A stretch of DNA of 64,000 nucleotides from Paenibacillus sp. JJ-100 (GTDB lineage: Bacteria; Bacillota; Bacilli; Paenibacillales; Paenibacillaceae), in NCBI RefSeq assembly GCF_948329825.1, contig NZ_CAOJCM010000002.1, positions 1,175,777-1,239,776 on the forward strand, written 5' to 3'. Shown here piece by piece: positions 16,002-28,172 of the stretch. Position numbers and translations under genes: made by a program. Positions within the stretch are counted from its first letter, which is position 1. The number at the start of each line of letters is the position of its first letter. The notes beneath the pieces are model-generated. The model saw only the letters and a list, made by a program, of their open reading frames with translations. It had not been told where the DNA came from and did not search any database.

Positions 16002-17906
16002 TTATACTTTGGCAGTAAATAACAGTTCTTGTTCTTTCACCGTTGTACGGCCAGCTGATGCAATGGATTCATATTGATGTATATTCGTGATAATCACCGG
16101 TGTGATGGTTGTATATCCGGCTTTTTCAATCTCTTCGCGATCAAATTCCATCAAGATATCACCTACATTAACTTTGGCTCCGGCCTGAACTTTTGGCGAA
16201 AAGAACTGACCTTTCAGCTTCACCGTATCAATCCCGATGTGAATCAGCATCTCAGCTCCGGTATCACTGACTAGACCAATGGCATGTCCGCTCTTGGAGA
16301 GGGAGAATACCGTACCGTTGATCGGAGATACAACACGACCTTCCGTCGGTTGGATGGCAAAGCCTTTCCCCATAATCTCTTCAGAGAACGCCGGGTCAGG
16401 TACTTCGCTAAGCGGTCTAACTTCACCCGTGATCGGGCTAAATATTTGCTCATCTTGTAATTGTGTTTCTTCGACTACAGGAGAGGCAGTTGTTGCTGCC
16501 GGTGCCGCAGACTCAGATGCCGTTGCAGCAGGCTGAGATTCATTTTCCTCTTTGAACCCAAGGATGTACGTAATTCCTGCGGCTGCCACTAGTGCGACTA
16601 AAGCGCCGACAATGGCATAGATAAGTGTGCTCACCTGTGGGCTGATGTAGGCAGCAACGCTCGGTAAACCTACGAGACCTACAGGAACAAAAGCTTTTGC
16701 TTGAAAAATACCCATAAATGCGCCGCCCGCCGCTCCACCGATCAGAGCTGCAACAAACGGCTTTTTGAATTTCATGTTGATACCATACATAGCTGGTTCA
16801 GTGATCCCCATAAAGGCGGTAAGACTTGTTGAATAACCAAGAGACTTCGTTTGAGCATGTTTTGATTTCAGTGCGACACCCAGAGCACTACCTGCTTGTG
16901 CCCAGTTCGCTGCAAACATCAAAGGAATAATATAGTCATAACCCAGCACTGCAATTGAACCAAAAATGATAGGTATGAGTGCATAATGCATACCTGTAAT
17001 GATCAACAGTGACATTGTACCACCAATCAAAATACTTGCTAAAATAGATACATTGTCAAACAACCATGCAATACCGTCAGCCATTCCATTACCAATAATT
17101 GAACCCAGAGGTCCAACCGTCATCAAAGTCAGAGGAACCATAATTAACAGCGTGACCGTTGGCACGACTAAGAGTTTAAGTGAAGCATGTGTGACACGAT
17201 CAATCGCTTTCTCAACATAGGAAGCAATCCAGATGGCTAGAATGATCGGAATAACGCTAGAAGCATACTTAGCTGCAATTACCGGAATACCAGCAAATGA
17301 GGTGTTGCCCAGTTCCAGTAGAGCTGTAATATCCGGGTGCATAATCCCAGCTGCAAGTGCTGCAGCGATAAACGTATTACTGCCCAGTTTACGCGATGCA
17401 CTGATTGCCAGAATAATCGGCAGGAAGTAGAATGCACCATCACCAATAGCCGACAAAATAATATACGTTGAGTTACTTTCAGACAACCAGCCAAGTGCCA
17501 CAAGGATCGCCACGATCCCTTTGATCATACCTGCACCCGTAATGGCTGGCAGAATCGGCGTAAATATTCCGGATATAAAGTCAAATAACGCACTTATTGG
17601 ATTTCTCTTTTTCTTTTCTCCCGTTGAAGCACCTGTTGATGATTGATCGGCATTGGGCGATTTGGACATGTTACCCACAAGTGCATTGTATACCACAGGC
17701 ACGTCGTTACCGATGATCACTTGGAACTGCCCACCATTTTCCATGACCCCCATAACACCCGGTGTATTTTTCAGTGTGGTTTTGTCTGCTTTCTTGTTGT
17801 CATTCAAATTAAATCGTAGTCGTGTCATACAGTGGGTGACTTGATCAATATTCTCTTCACCGCCGACTAACTTCAGAATATCTTTGGACAATTGCTGTTT
17901 ATCCAT
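16002..17906 (-). CDS. bglP: PTS beta-glucoside-specific EIIBCA permease
   Basis: 634 aa. The order is EIIB (~1-85, phosphorylated Cys26 in VTHCMTRLRFNL), EIIC (~105-460, about ten membrane helices, with the ITEPAMYG motif), an Ala/Glu/Pro-rich linker, and EIIA (~490-634, His in MLIHIGIDTVKLKG). This matches BglP/BglF-type transporters that take up and phosphorylate aryl-beta-glucosides and related beta-diglucosides at the expense of PEP. It lies downstream of licT with a RAT/terminator between them, so expression needs LicT. The two GH1 enzymes upstream would hydrolyse the imported 6-phospho-glucosides. Confidence 0.93.
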   Translation of the reverse strand: MDKQQLSKDILKLVGGEENIDQVTHCMTRLRFNLNDNKKADKTTLKNTPGVMGVMENGGQFQVIIGNDVPVVYNALVGNMSKSPNADQSSTGASTGEKKKRNPISALFDFISGIFTPILPAITGAGMIKGIVAILVALGWLSESNSTYIILSAIGDGAFYFLPIILAISASRKLGSNTFIAAALAAGIMHPDITALLELGNTSFAGIPVIAAKYASSVIPIILAIWIASYVEKAIDRVTHASLKLLVVPTVTLLIMVPLTLMTVGPLGSIIGNGMADGIAWLFDNVSILASILIGGTMSLLIITGMHYALIPIIFGSIAVLGYDYIIPLMFAANWAQAGSALGVALKSKHAQTKSLGYSTSLTAFMGITEPAMYGINMKFKKPFVAALIGGAAGGAFMGIFQAKAFVPVGLVGLPSVAAYISPQVSTLIYAIVGALVALVAAAGITYILGFKEENESQPAATASESAAPAATTASPVVEETQLQDEQIFSPITGEVRPLSEVPDPAFSEEIMGKGFAIQPTEGRVVSPINGTVFSLSKSGHAIGLVSDTGAEMLIHIGIDTVKLKGQFFSPKVQAGAKVNVGDILMEFDREEIEKAGYTTITPVIITNIHQYESIASAGRTTVKEQELLFTAKV

Positions 17907-17933
17907 TATGTTTTTCTCCTTTTATGTGTATTG

Positions 17934-18030
17934 AAGATAAAAAAAACCTAAACACTGAGTAATGACCTCGCATAAGAGCTTATCATTCTTCAACGTTTAG
18001 GTTTTGCCTTTGTAATGCAGTAACAATCCC
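17934..18030 (-). promoter_or_regulatory. RAT/terminator switch between licT and bglP
   Basis: The RAT is the reverse complement of 17999-18030 (GGATTGTTACTG ... GGCAAAACCT). The terminator pairs AAAACCTAAAC (near 18004-17994) with GTTTAGGTTTTTTTT (17953-17939). It lies directly after the licT stop, so read-through from licT into bglP depends on LicT. Confidence 0.9.
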
Positions 18031-18038
18031 TTAACTAT

Positions 18039-18887
18039 TCAATTCGGTTGTTCATTTCGAACGACACGCTCAATATGAATGGTGAGATACAAAACCTCTT
18101 CCTTGGACAAGACCCGATTATATATTTTACGTGTATACTCGTTGATCTTGACAGCACACGCATGTGCTTCCGGATATTGTTTGCTCACCAGATCATGAAG
18201 CGGGTTATCCTCTTCTTTGTCCTCAATCGCCGTGCCTTGCAAGACACGCTGTGCAAAGAACTTCAGATGGGTTAAAAATCGATAATAGCTTAGTGAATCT
18301 TCATCGAGCTCAATCACAAAGCTGCGTCGAACAATGTTTAGAATATCCTTTACGATATTCGTAATACTAACTGTCTCTCTCATCTCACCATTCATCTGGG
18401 CGTTAACCAGATGCATAGCGATGAATGCGCATTCGTCCTCAGGAAGCAAAACACCCAGTGTTTCTTCGATAATCTGCAGTGCCTTGACTCCGATCGCATA
18501 TTCCTTCCGGTACATGCGTTTGATCTCCCAAAACAGTGCATTACGAATCTGTAATCCTTGACGATGCCGGTCAATGGCAAAATGAATATGATCGGTCAGT
18601 GAAATGTAGATGCTCTCATGAAGCCTCTCACCCAATACCGTTTCGGCGTAACGGATAATTTCATCCGAACACTCGACATATTCAACCGGAATATCCGACA
18701 GAAGTGTCTTTAACTTCTGGGATACTTCCTTGCTTTCGAGCGAAAATATTTTTTCGACGAGACTCTCGTCGATGGTTTCACCTGTATGTTTTTTGAAGGC
18801 AATTCCACGCCCCATAACGACCAGTTCGTTACCTCCCGGATCAATTACAGTGACTACATTGTTGTTCAGTACCTTCTCAATTTTCAT
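18039..18887 (-). CDS. licT: LicT/BglG-family transcriptional antiterminator
   Basis: 282 aa. An N-terminal RNA-binding CAT domain (1-55, MKIEKVLNNNVV) is followed by PRD1 (~65-170; conserved His100 in TDHIHFAID and His159 in AMHLVN) and PRD2 (~175-282; His207 in THLKFF and His271 in LTIHIER). BglG/LicT proteins bind RAT hairpins and prevent termination when the sugar permease is active; the PRD histidines are phosphorylated by EII and HPr. Like bglG of E. coli, the gene is flanked by two RAT/terminators (18917-18990 and 17934-18030). Four to five further targets are visible in this window. Confidence 0.95.
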   Translation of the reverse strand: MKIEKVLNNNVVTVIDPGGNELVVMGRGIAFKKHTGETIDESLVEKIFSLESKEVSQKLKTLLSDIPVEYVECSDEIIRYAETVLGERLHESIYISLTDHIHFAIDRHRQGLQIRNALFWEIKRMYRKEYAIGVKALQIIEETLGVLLPEDECAFIAMHLVNAQMNGEMRETVSITNIVKDILNIVRRSFVIELDEDSLSYYRFLTHLKFFAQRVLQGTAIEDKEEDNPLHDLVSKQYPEAHACAVKINEYTRKIYNRVLSKEEVLYLTIHIERVVRNEQPN

Positions 18888-18916
18888 TTCTTCACATCAC
18901 CTTGCACCGTCAAAGT

Positions 18917-18990
18917 AGTAAAAGGCAAAACCAAAACAGGTCAAATAACATGCCTGCGTCTGGTTTTGCCTGATTGAACAGTAACAATCC
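18917..18990 (-). promoter_or_regulatory. RAT/terminator switch in licT leader (autoregulation)
   Basis: The RAT is the reverse complement of 18961-18990 (GGATTGTTACTG then GGCAAAACCA). AGGCAAAACCA pairs with TGGTTTTGCCT downstream, followed by TTTTACT, forming the competing terminator. It ends about 30 nt before the licT start codon. Confidence 0.88.
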
Positions 18991-19011
18991 AGTATTCATA
19001 GCCTTGGGCCT

Positions 19012-19063
19012 ATCTTACCATATTAGATCACATGTTACAACGTTTATCTGAAAGCGGTTTATG
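19012..19063 (-). promoter_or_regulatory. licT promoter with cre-like site
   Basis: The minus strand has TTGTAA (19040-19035), a 17-nt spacer and TAAGAT (19017-19012). Upstream, CTGAAAGCGGTTTATG (19048-19063) resembles a cre at about two thirds of positions. Transcription would start near 19005, just ahead of the RAT. Confidence 0.5.
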
Positions 19064-19110
19064 TGCATAAAGGTGATATACAGGCCACCATACTACAAAG
19101 GACTTTAGAA

Positions 19111-20565
<1,455 letters not shown>

Positions 20566-20597
20566 TCATTTTAATTTTCACAAGTTTAACTAACGTT

Positions 20598-22271
20598 CTA
20601 CTTTAGTTGCTTCAACTGGTCTATGATCTGTTCAAGTTGTGCACCCGTCACCGAATGATTCGGATTAAATTGTCCTTTAATTACACCCGTTAGTACACCT
20701 GCACGAACGCTGTTCTGAACCGCAGTATATGCCCAGTGTTTGCTGTTGATATCGTCAAACACAATGGCTGCTGAGTCATCATCAGGCACCCAAGCTTTAC
20801 TAGATAGGATATGGTCTACAATGACTGCCATCTGCGCACGTGTTACTTCGTTCTCTGGAGCGAACGTTTCGTTACCGATCCCTTTCATCAGTCCGGCCTT
20901 AGTGACTTTCGTAATGGCTTTAACAGCCCATTCGGGAGCATCATCTGCATAAGGATAATCTTCCGTTCCTTCCGGAAGTTGCAGAGCATCAGCCAGAACC
21001 ACTGCGATCTGGGCGCGGGTTACCGGTTCAGAGGGCTGTACACCATCATCTGATGAACCTTGATCCTGATCTCCAGTCTTTCCTTTGTGAAGATTGAAGA
21101 GACTTGCGATAACCTCTTTATTGTTAAAAGCAGGTACCCACGACCAATGTTTTAACCCTCCGTAGAAACGGTGGCTATCCATAAATGCATCATCATATAA
21201 CTCCAAATGCACCTGTTTAGCTCCCATTTCAGTCAAGGCCTGGTACGCAAGTGAGCTAGTACGACTGTCTGTAGTTGGATCATTCTCGGCATGCATAATC
21301 CAGATGGGCACATCTACAATGCCCTTCAGCTCTTGTTTGAATGCATCAACCGAACCTGTATAATCCGCGATGGTATCCTTGGCAGCTACGATGATAGCTC
21401 CTGCGAACAGGTCAGGATACTGTGTTAGAAAACGGAACGCCCCGCCGCCACCGCTGGATACACCCGACAGATAGATCCGGTCAGGATCTACTTCCCCTTC
21501 GGCAACAAGCTTTTGGATCAATTCATACTGAGCTTTAAAATAAGCTTCCATAATAGGCAATTGCTCTGCGTTATCATATATTTTGAAGCTGTAATTCTCA
21601 GGATACTGAACCGCCAGTACAGAAGTATCATATCCCGATTCAGTCCATACAACCGCACCACGATTGGCGGTCAGATGATTGCGTCCGTCAGTTCCAACCT
21701 CACCACCTCCGTGAAGCCAGACCATGAGCGGCTTCGCTTCTTTTGACGGACTGCGTTTCAGGTTATAGGACAACGTCACTCCGTTGCTGGCTGTGAAGCT
21801 CGCGTGCTCAAATTCATCCACGGTTCGTGTCTTCACCTGGTCGATATTATTTTGATCAAAGGAGAGCTCAGGATACGTTTTGTTTGTTACAGCAAACTCT
21901 GACTTGAGTCCTCCAGGGTATTTAAAAGGTTTTACAGCCATGTGAATGGTGCGATCCTTAATGGTCAAAGTAATACCGTCATCTTCGTAATTGTTCTGTA
22001 CGATTTCTCCAGCGGCATTCAAGGGATAGCCATCATAATTACCTGTAATTTCGAAGTCGCTTGCCTTCAAGTTTTTGTATTTTTCCACGTCTGTAACCGT
22101 AATATCGAAGGACTCAACCATCTCTCCCGGATCACCAACAAACGTGTTTGCCTGAATTTGTGTCACTTGTGCTTCTTCCGCCCTTGATATCCCTGGCCAA
22201 ATTACACTTAGACTCATCGTTAATGCCAACATGCAGGAAACGTTTTTGATAGACTTGCTCCACCTTTTCAC
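20598..22271 (-). CDS. SLH-anchored surface esterase of beta-glucoside operon
   Basis: 557 aa from GTG 22271, chosen because GGGGAGGGG lies 7 nt upstream; a longer frame from 22307 begins inside the leader terminator. A signal peptide (ends near SRAEE), an Ig-like N-terminal esterase domain (~25-165), an alpha/beta-hydrolase domain with HGGG oxyanion loop and GVSSGGGG nucleophile elbow (PHB-depolymerase/feruloyl-esterase style) and His in DSHRFYGG follow in order. Then a Gln/Asp/Ser linker and two to three SLH repeats (VTRAQIAVVLADALQ, AKVTKAGLMKGIG-like) attach it to the cell wall. First gene of an operon with a GH1 and controlled by a RAT, so it probably de-esterifies beta-glucosides before PTS import (inference). 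Confidence 0.88.
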   Translation of the reverse strand: MKRWSKSIKNVSCMLALTMSLSVIWPGISRAEEAQVTQIQANTFVGDPGEMVESFDITVTDVEKYKNLKASDFEITGNYDGYPLNAAGEIVQNNYEDDGITLTIKDRTIHMAVKPFKYPGGLKSEFAVTNKTYPELSFDQNNIDQVKTRTVDEFEHASFTASNGVTLSYNLKRSPSKEAKPLMVWLHGGGEVGTDGRNHLTANRGAVVWTESGYDTSVLAVQYPENYSFKIYDNAEQLPIMEAYFKAQYELIQKLVAEGEVDPDRIYLSGVSSGGGGAFRFLTQYPDLFAGAIIVAAKDTIADYTGSVDAFKQELKGIVDVPIWIMHAENDPTTDSRTSSLAYQALTEMGAKQVHLELYDDAFMDSHRFYGGLKHWSWVPAFNNKEVIASLFNLHKGKTGDQDQGSSDDGVQPSEPVTRAQIAVVLADALQLPEGTEDYPYADDAPEWAVKAITKVTKAGLMKGIGNETFAPENEVTRAQMAVIVDHILSSKAWVPDDDSAAIVFDDINSKHWAYTAVQNSVRAGVLTGVIKGQFNPNHSVTGAQLEQIIDQLKQLK

Positions 22272-22312
22272 GAATGAACCCCTCCCCAGCATTGGATTAT
22301 GTGACACCTAAT

Positions 22313-22411
22313 TAAAAAGCGGACAAGCACCAACCAAAAGGACTGTATGAAGCGGAAGCTCATATCACTCTTTCAAGTCAGGTTTTGCCCGCTTATATAC
22401 GGTAACAATCC
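22313..22411 (-). promoter_or_regulatory. RAT/terminator switch ahead of esterase-GH1 operon
   Basis: The RAT is the reverse complement of 22380-22411 (AGGATTGTTACCG ... GGGCAAAACCT). AGCGGGCAA pairs with TTGTCCGCT (one G-U) followed by TTTTTAATT, which forms the terminator. The esterase ribosome site follows directly. Confidence 0.87.
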
Positions 22412-22465
22412 TAAAGATTCATCATTGCTCTACTGCTTGTGTATGAATTCATCACTTTTATTTCA

Positions 22466-23944
<1,479 letters not shown>

Positions 23945-23992
23945 TTATTTTTGGTTTTCCATTCGCAAGAGCAGCTCCAAAACATAGCAGAA

Positions 23993-24090
23993 AACAAGAA
24001 AAACCTAAACTCAGGGTAAAATGGCACCAGAAAAAAGGGCCTTCATTTCACCATCAGTTTAGGTTTTGCCTGTCTGCACAGTTACAATCC
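23993..24090 (-). promoter_or_regulatory. RAT/terminator switch ahead of first GH1
   Basis: The RAT is the reverse complement of 24061-24090 (GGATTGTAACTG then GGCAAAACCT). AAACCTAAACT pairs with AGTTTAGGTTT, followed by TTCTTG, to give the terminator. A half-cre (ATGTAAGCG) lies further upstream at 24133. Confidence 0.9.
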
Positions 24091-24226
24091 ATCAAAAGAT
24101 GTCATAACGTATTCTGTTGTTCTGCTCTTGTGATGTAAGCGTAACACATTTGTTTTGTAAAATCAAATCTATTAAAGTCGCTCGGCTTCACATCCATTCA
24201 AACCTCGTCTAACAACTAAGGATTAA

Positions 24227-24520
24227 CTAACGTGGCATTTGCATAATGGCTGCCCTTAACCCATTGGTTCCTTCCTCCGTGTTCAGGTAACTTGCAGGAC
24301 TTTGGTCCCCCAGAGCTGGAACTTTCATATCCACCCACTTTAGCGCATATTCTTGCATTTCACATAATAACACGCGGCTTATATCGTCTGGAATTCCTTT
24401 TAATCGTGCGCGTTTCTTCCATTCATCTGGCACCTGAGTATACCACTCGTCAAACAGTTGCACGAAAGAATCCCAACTCTCTTGATGAAATGCCGATGAA
24501 TAAGTACCTTTCATACTCAT
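24227..24520 (-). CDS. Small unknown protein with MbcA/ParS-like C-terminal motif
   Basis: 97 aa, no signal or membrane segment. GGGAGGAG lies 9 nt upstream. The C-terminal segment WVDMKVPALGDQSPASYLN then TEEGTNGLRAAIMQMP resembles the LGG-x-(S/T)P-x-x-x-L-x-T-x-x-G pattern of DUF2384 / MbcA-ParS-Xre toxin-binding domains, but no HTH is present. It could be an orphan regulator or antitoxin fragment; no toxin gene (RES domain) is adjacent. Divergent from the SUFU-like gene. Confidence 0.65.
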   Translation of the reverse strand: MSMKGTYSSAFHQESWDSFVQLFDEWYTQVPDEWKKRARLKGIPDDISRVLLCEMQEYALKWVDMKVPALGDQSPASYLNTEEGTNGLRAAIMQMPR

Positions 24521-24667
24521 GTAATATTCTCCTCCCTAATAAGTCCTGTAACTCCTGAGTTCTATCTCGCATAATTCAGCCTTAAGCCGCTTGCAGCCGA
24601 TGTTGTAACTAGTAGACTTAATTTTAAATGATTTTCTGGGATATGAACAACCAAGGAGGAACACCAC

Positions 24668-25732
24668 ATGAATCAAGAAGAAAATACGTCCGGCTGGGAT
24701 GCCATCGACCAAGCCATGCATCAATTATACGGCGAACAAGAACATAAACACTACGGTACAGCAATTCCATATATTCTTGGTGGACCAGACCCATTGAACG
24801 GCATCAGCGCCTACGCTGTGAATGAGCCGACGCCCCACTGGCATTTCGTTACGTACGGTTTCTCAGAGCTCTACGACAAAGAATCGGATGATGCATCCAG
24901 AAGTGGGTATGGTTTTGAGCTTACATTTCGCCTTACACGCTGCGAAAATGAATCAGAACCCCCAGCATGGGCTCTCAATCTGTTGCAAAACATGGGTCGA
25001 TATGTTTTCAACAGCGGCAATCTGTTTCAGCCTGGAGACTATCTGGATGCGAACGGTCCAATATGTCTGAACTCGGATACACTGCTGACAGCGCTCGCTT
25101 TCATCAAAGATCCAGATCTCCCACAGCTCGACACGCCTAACGGTTCGGTCCAGTTCATTCAAATGGTCGGCATAACCTACAGAGAATTGGAAATGATTCA
25201 GAGCTGGAATACTCGCAGTTTTCTGGCCACCTGTGAAAGCTACATGCCCAAATATGTAACGGATCTCATGAGAAATTCATATGCAGATATCCCTGCTGTC
25301 ATCCAGGCAACGGAGCGCGGCATTGAGGTCGATGGTTCAAGCACGGCCTTCTTATTCATACAACAACTGAGCTGGGAGTCCCCACGTAAAAAAATGCTAA
25401 TGAAGAACATTCCTGCGAAGCTACAGATCGGGGCAAAGCAAGTAACACTTCTGAGCAGCATTCTCCGAAGTCGTATTGCCAAAAACGCCACCTTGTCTCT
25501 GATTGGGCCGGACATCAATATCGTCTTTGAAGCAGGTGAACTGCCTTCACTCGTAGAAACGGACCAGGAAGTCAGATTAATTGTGAATCAAGAAACCGTT
25601 GACGAAATAACTGGACAACTTCGTCCTCAGGCCGGTTCCTTTGAGGTTGCTTCTCTGGACAAGCTTCGTATCGAGATTGTACCCACACAGATTACAGATC
25701 AAGAAGGTAACGTTATCAAAACGATTGGATAA
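24668..25732 (+). CDS. Suppressor-of-fused (SUFU)-like protein
   Basis: 354 aa. AAGGAGG lies before the ATG. The N-terminal ~190 residues match the bacterial SUFU domain: GWDAIDQAMHQLYGEQEHKHYGT, GGPDPLNGISAY, WHFVTYGFSELYDKES, GYGFELTFRL, WALNLLQNMGRYVF. The C-terminal ~150 residues form an additional alpha/beta region (LQIGAKQVTLLSSILRSR...). Bacterial SUFU proteins are often immunity proteins of polymorphic toxins or of unknown role. The gene is 28 nt upstream of a GAF-LuxR regulator and probably cotranscribed with it; no toxin is seen. Confidence 0.88.
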   Translation: MNQEENTSGWDAIDQAMHQLYGEQEHKHYGTAIPYILGGPDPLNGISAYAVNEPTPHWHFVTYGFSELYDKESDDASRSGYGFELTFRLTRCENESEPPAWALNLLQNMGRYVFNSGNLFQPGDYLDANGPICLNSDTLLTALAFIKDPDLPQLDTPNGSVQFIQMVGITYRELEMIQSWNTRSFLATCESYMPKYVTDLMRNSYADIPAVIQATERGIEVDGSSTAFLFIQQLSWESPRKKMLMKNIPAKLQIGAKQVTLLSSILRSRIAKNATLSLIGPDINIVFEAGELPSLVETDQEVRLIVNQETVDEITGQLRPQAGSFEVASLDKLRIEIVPTQITDQEGNVIKTIG

Positions 25733-25760
25733 ACCATGTGGTATAGCAAGGAGGAATGAC

Positions 25761-26522
25761 ATGTCTGCACATCCATCCGTCTCACGGCAGTATGAATACG
25801 GTGCGGGAGTTCTCGCTAGCTCCCCCGCTCCCTTTCACTATGTAGCTCAGACCGGAATAGATCGCTTATTCAAAATTAACCATTTTCTAATACAGGCATT
25901 CCGTCGCAGTATTTCAGATATCAAGGACAACCTGACAGGCAGCTATATGTTCATGCTAACAGATGTTAATGGAGTACTGATGTCTATGGATTACAGTCTT
26001 GATCTGGAATCAATAGTGAAGGAATCCCCCATTCGTCCTGGGCTAAGTTTTACAGTTCAAAGCTGTGGTGTGAATGCAATCTCCAGAACGATGGAGGAGC
26101 ATAAGCCTGTCTTTTTGCTTCCTGAACAGCATGAAAGTCCTTTTTTCCAAAGTTGGCACTGTTATGCCGTTCCCCTGTATATGGGCTCGCAACATTTTGG
26201 TTATCTTGATGTATCTACAATTAACGCGGATATGCAGCGTGAACTGATTGCAATTGCCAAGCTAATTCCCGCTTATATGCAGAACAGTTGTCAGGTCCAA
26301 CAGGCAGCTAAGCTAGAGGAACAACCGCAAGTCGAATTCACGAATCGGCAGTTAACGATTCTAGAAATGATATCCCGTGGATATACGGTGAAGGCCATTG
26401 CATTGCAACTGAAGATCAAGGAATGTACGGTCAATCACCATAAAAAAGTCATTTTCAATAAATTAGGTGTGCAATCTAGTACAGAGGCTGTTTCAGTTGC
26501 TAGTCGATTGTCTTATTTATAG
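25761..26522 (+). CDS. GAF-like sensor with LuxR-type HTH
   Basis: 253 aa from ATG 25761 (AAGGAGG 7 nt upstream). The N-terminal ~180 residues resemble the GAF region of AcoR-type regulators: FMLTDVNGVLMSM, SCGVNAISRTMEEHKPVFLL, FFQSWHCYAVPLY, HFGYLDVSTI. The C-terminus is a LuxR/GerE helix-turn-helix: FTNRQLTILEMISRGYTVKA then IALQLKIKECTVNHHKKVIF. There is no sigma-54 interaction domain. Likely a ligand-responsive transcription factor; targets unknown. Cotranscribed with the SUFU-like gene. Confidence 0.82.
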   Translation: MSAHPSVSRQYEYGAGVLASSPAPFHYVAQTGIDRLFKINHFLIQAFRRSISDIKDNLTGSYMFMLTDVNGVLMSMDYSLDLESIVKESPIRPGLSFTVQSCGVNAISRTMEEHKPVFLLPEQHESPFFQSWHCYAVPLYMGSQHFGYLDVSTINADMQRELIAIAKLIPAYMQNSCQVQQAAKLEEQPQVEFTNRQLTILEMISRGYTVKAIALQLKIKECTVNHHKKVIFNKLGVQSSTEAVSVASRLSYL

Positions 26523-26626
26523 TGGACACCTATAGTATCCTATAGGTTGCGAAAGGGAACGCATGTGCTACAATTTAGTGCGTACATCAAAGAGAGAGAG
26601 AATAACACACATCTCAGGAGGGTATT

Positions 26627-27427
26627 ATGTCTATCACGAAAAAAACATCTTTATTTGCTATGCTCATTATGGTTATGCTTGTGGTTGCTGCTTGTGGACA
26701 AAAAGCAGATAACAACGAAAAAAATTCAAACGAACCTGCTGCAACAGAAACGACTACAGGTGCAGGAGAAACTAAAACCGACGATACGGACAAAACAGAA
26801 GCACCTAATGAAGACAACACAGCAACATCCAAAGAAGACAATAAAGAAAGTAGTAAAACAGAAAACGTGGAACTGGGAACAACAGAAAAAGGTTCTTACA
26901 CCAATGACTATTTTGGCGTATCACTGAAATTCCCGGAAACATGGGAGTATCAGGATGCCGAGGGCATGAATGAACTGACTAATGCTTCCTCTGAAGCCAT
27001 TGCTGGTGACGATGAAACGAAGAAAAAGCAACTGGAGCTTTCCCAAACTAAAACACTGAACCTGCTCATGGCATCCCAATATCCACTGGATGGTGGCCAG
27101 TTAGGCCCTTCCGCAATGGCCATTGCCGAGAAGGTTAGTTTGTTGCAAGGCGTTCGTACAGGGAAAGATTATTTGAAAGCTACCAAGAAGTTTATGGAAG
27201 ACAGCAACTTCCCTTATGATTATCAAGATTTCACAAAGGAAACCATCGGTGGTAAAGAGATGGATCTAATGGAAGTTAAGATCGATGCAGGGGATGGAAG
27301 CACGATTACTCAAGAATACATGAGCACTATCATTAATGGTTATGCTTTTAACTTCATTTTCACATATGTGGATGATGCATCAAAATCAGAGATCGAAAAG
27401 ATTAAAAAGTCGATTCAATTCAAATAA
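26627..27427 (+). CDS. Lipoprotein, unknown function
   Basis: 266 aa. A lipoprotein signal (VVAACGQK, lipobox V-A-A-C) is followed by an acidic Thr/Glu/Lys/Asn linker (~30-85) and a compact C-terminal domain (~90-266) beginning YTNDYFGVSLKFPETWEYQD, a pattern seen in PsbP-like/DUF1795-type domains, and ending in YAFNFIFTYVDDASKSEIEK. It should be anchored to the outer face of the membrane. AGGAGGG precedes the ATG. Monocistronic, with a strong terminator after it. Confidence 0.85.
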   Translation: MSITKKTSLFAMLIMVMLVVAACGQKADNNEKNSNEPAATETTTGAGETKTDDTDKTEAPNEDNTATSKEDNKESSKTENVELGTTEKGSYTNDYFGVSLKFPETWEYQDAEGMNELTNASSEAIAGDDETKKKQLELSQTKTLNLLMASQYPLDGGQLGPSAMAIAEKVSLLQGVRTGKDYLKATKKFMEDSNFPYDYQDFTKETIGGKEMDLMEVKIDAGDGSTITQEYMSTIINGYAFNFIFTYVDDASKSEIEKIKKSIQFK

Positions 27428-27432
27428 CACTA

Positions 27433-27473
27433 AAACCCCGGTAGTGATCTGACCGATCACGCCGGGGTTCTTT
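27433..27473 (+). terminator. Terminator of lipoprotein gene
   Basis: AACCCCGGTAGTGATC pairs with GATCACGCCGGGGTT around TGACC, followed by CTTT. It also sits between convergent genes. Confidence 0.85.
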
Positions 27474-27510
27474 GAATACACTGAATACAGATCTGATCAT
27501 GAACCCAGCA

Positions 27511-28149
27511 CTATTCCATCACTTGGCAATCGGCCAGTACGTCTGGGTTATGCCGCATGCTGTCCTCTTCTGTAATGCGGCGGATGACTCTGCATGGCAC
27601 ACCTGCTGCTAGCGAATGCGGCGGAATGTCGCGCGTAACCACGCTCCCTGCTCCAATAACACATCCATCTCCAATGGTGACGCCTCCGCACACCGTAACG
27701 TTCGCAGACAACCATACATCGTTACCGATGGTAACGGGTTTGGCATAACAGAGTGATTTTAGTTCACCATGCTGATTCACCATCTGTCTCCGTTCACTCG
27801 CGATCAAAGGATGAACAGGTGTAACAATGGTGACATTGGGGCCAAAGCTCGTGTAGTCTCCAATCGTCACTTGTGCATCGTCTTGTATGGTCAGGTTGTA
27901 ATTCGCGAAAAAATGGTGACCAATCCGGGTATGCACACCATAATGAAAGAAGATGGGGCCTTGCATAAACCCGCTATGTCCCATTTCACCAAGTAACTCT
28001 TGTAATATCTGCTGTCTTTCCTCTGTCTGTTCCTCAAAGGTTTGGCTATAACGCTGACTGAGATGATGGGCTCGCCTTTTCATTTCCTTCAATTCCGGAT
28101 CAGCCGGACTGAATAACATCCCCTTCATGATCCTCTCTTCTTCACGCAA
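27511..28149 (-). CDS. Maltose/galactoside-type O-acetyltransferase
   Basis: 212 aa. A TTG start at 28149 is favoured because GGGGGAG lies 5 nt upstream; the internal ATG at 28128 has its GAGAGG only 3 nt away. A left-handed beta-helix hexapeptide domain follows an N-terminal Maa helical region: FFHYGVHTRIGHHFFANYN, DDAQVTIGDYTSFGPNVT, catalytic His in TPVHPL, VTIGNDVWLSANVTV, GDGCVIGAGSVVTRDIPPHS. It transfers acetyl from acetyl-CoA to a sugar hydroxyl. Gap of 23 nt from the HAD gene upstream suggests cotranscription. Confidence 0.9.
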   Translation of the reverse strand: MREEERIMKGMLFSPADPELKEMKRRAHHLSQRYSQTFEEQTEERQQILQELLGEMGHSGFMQGPIFFHYGVHTRIGHHFFANYNLTIQDDAQVTIGDYTSFGPNVTIVTPVHPLIASERRQMVNQHGELKSLCYAKPVTIGNDVWLSANVTVCGGVTIGDGCVIGAGSVVTRDIPPHSLAAGVPCRVIRRITEEDSMRHNPDVLADCQVME

Positions 28150-28172
28150 TACGACTCCCCCTCATTGAAATA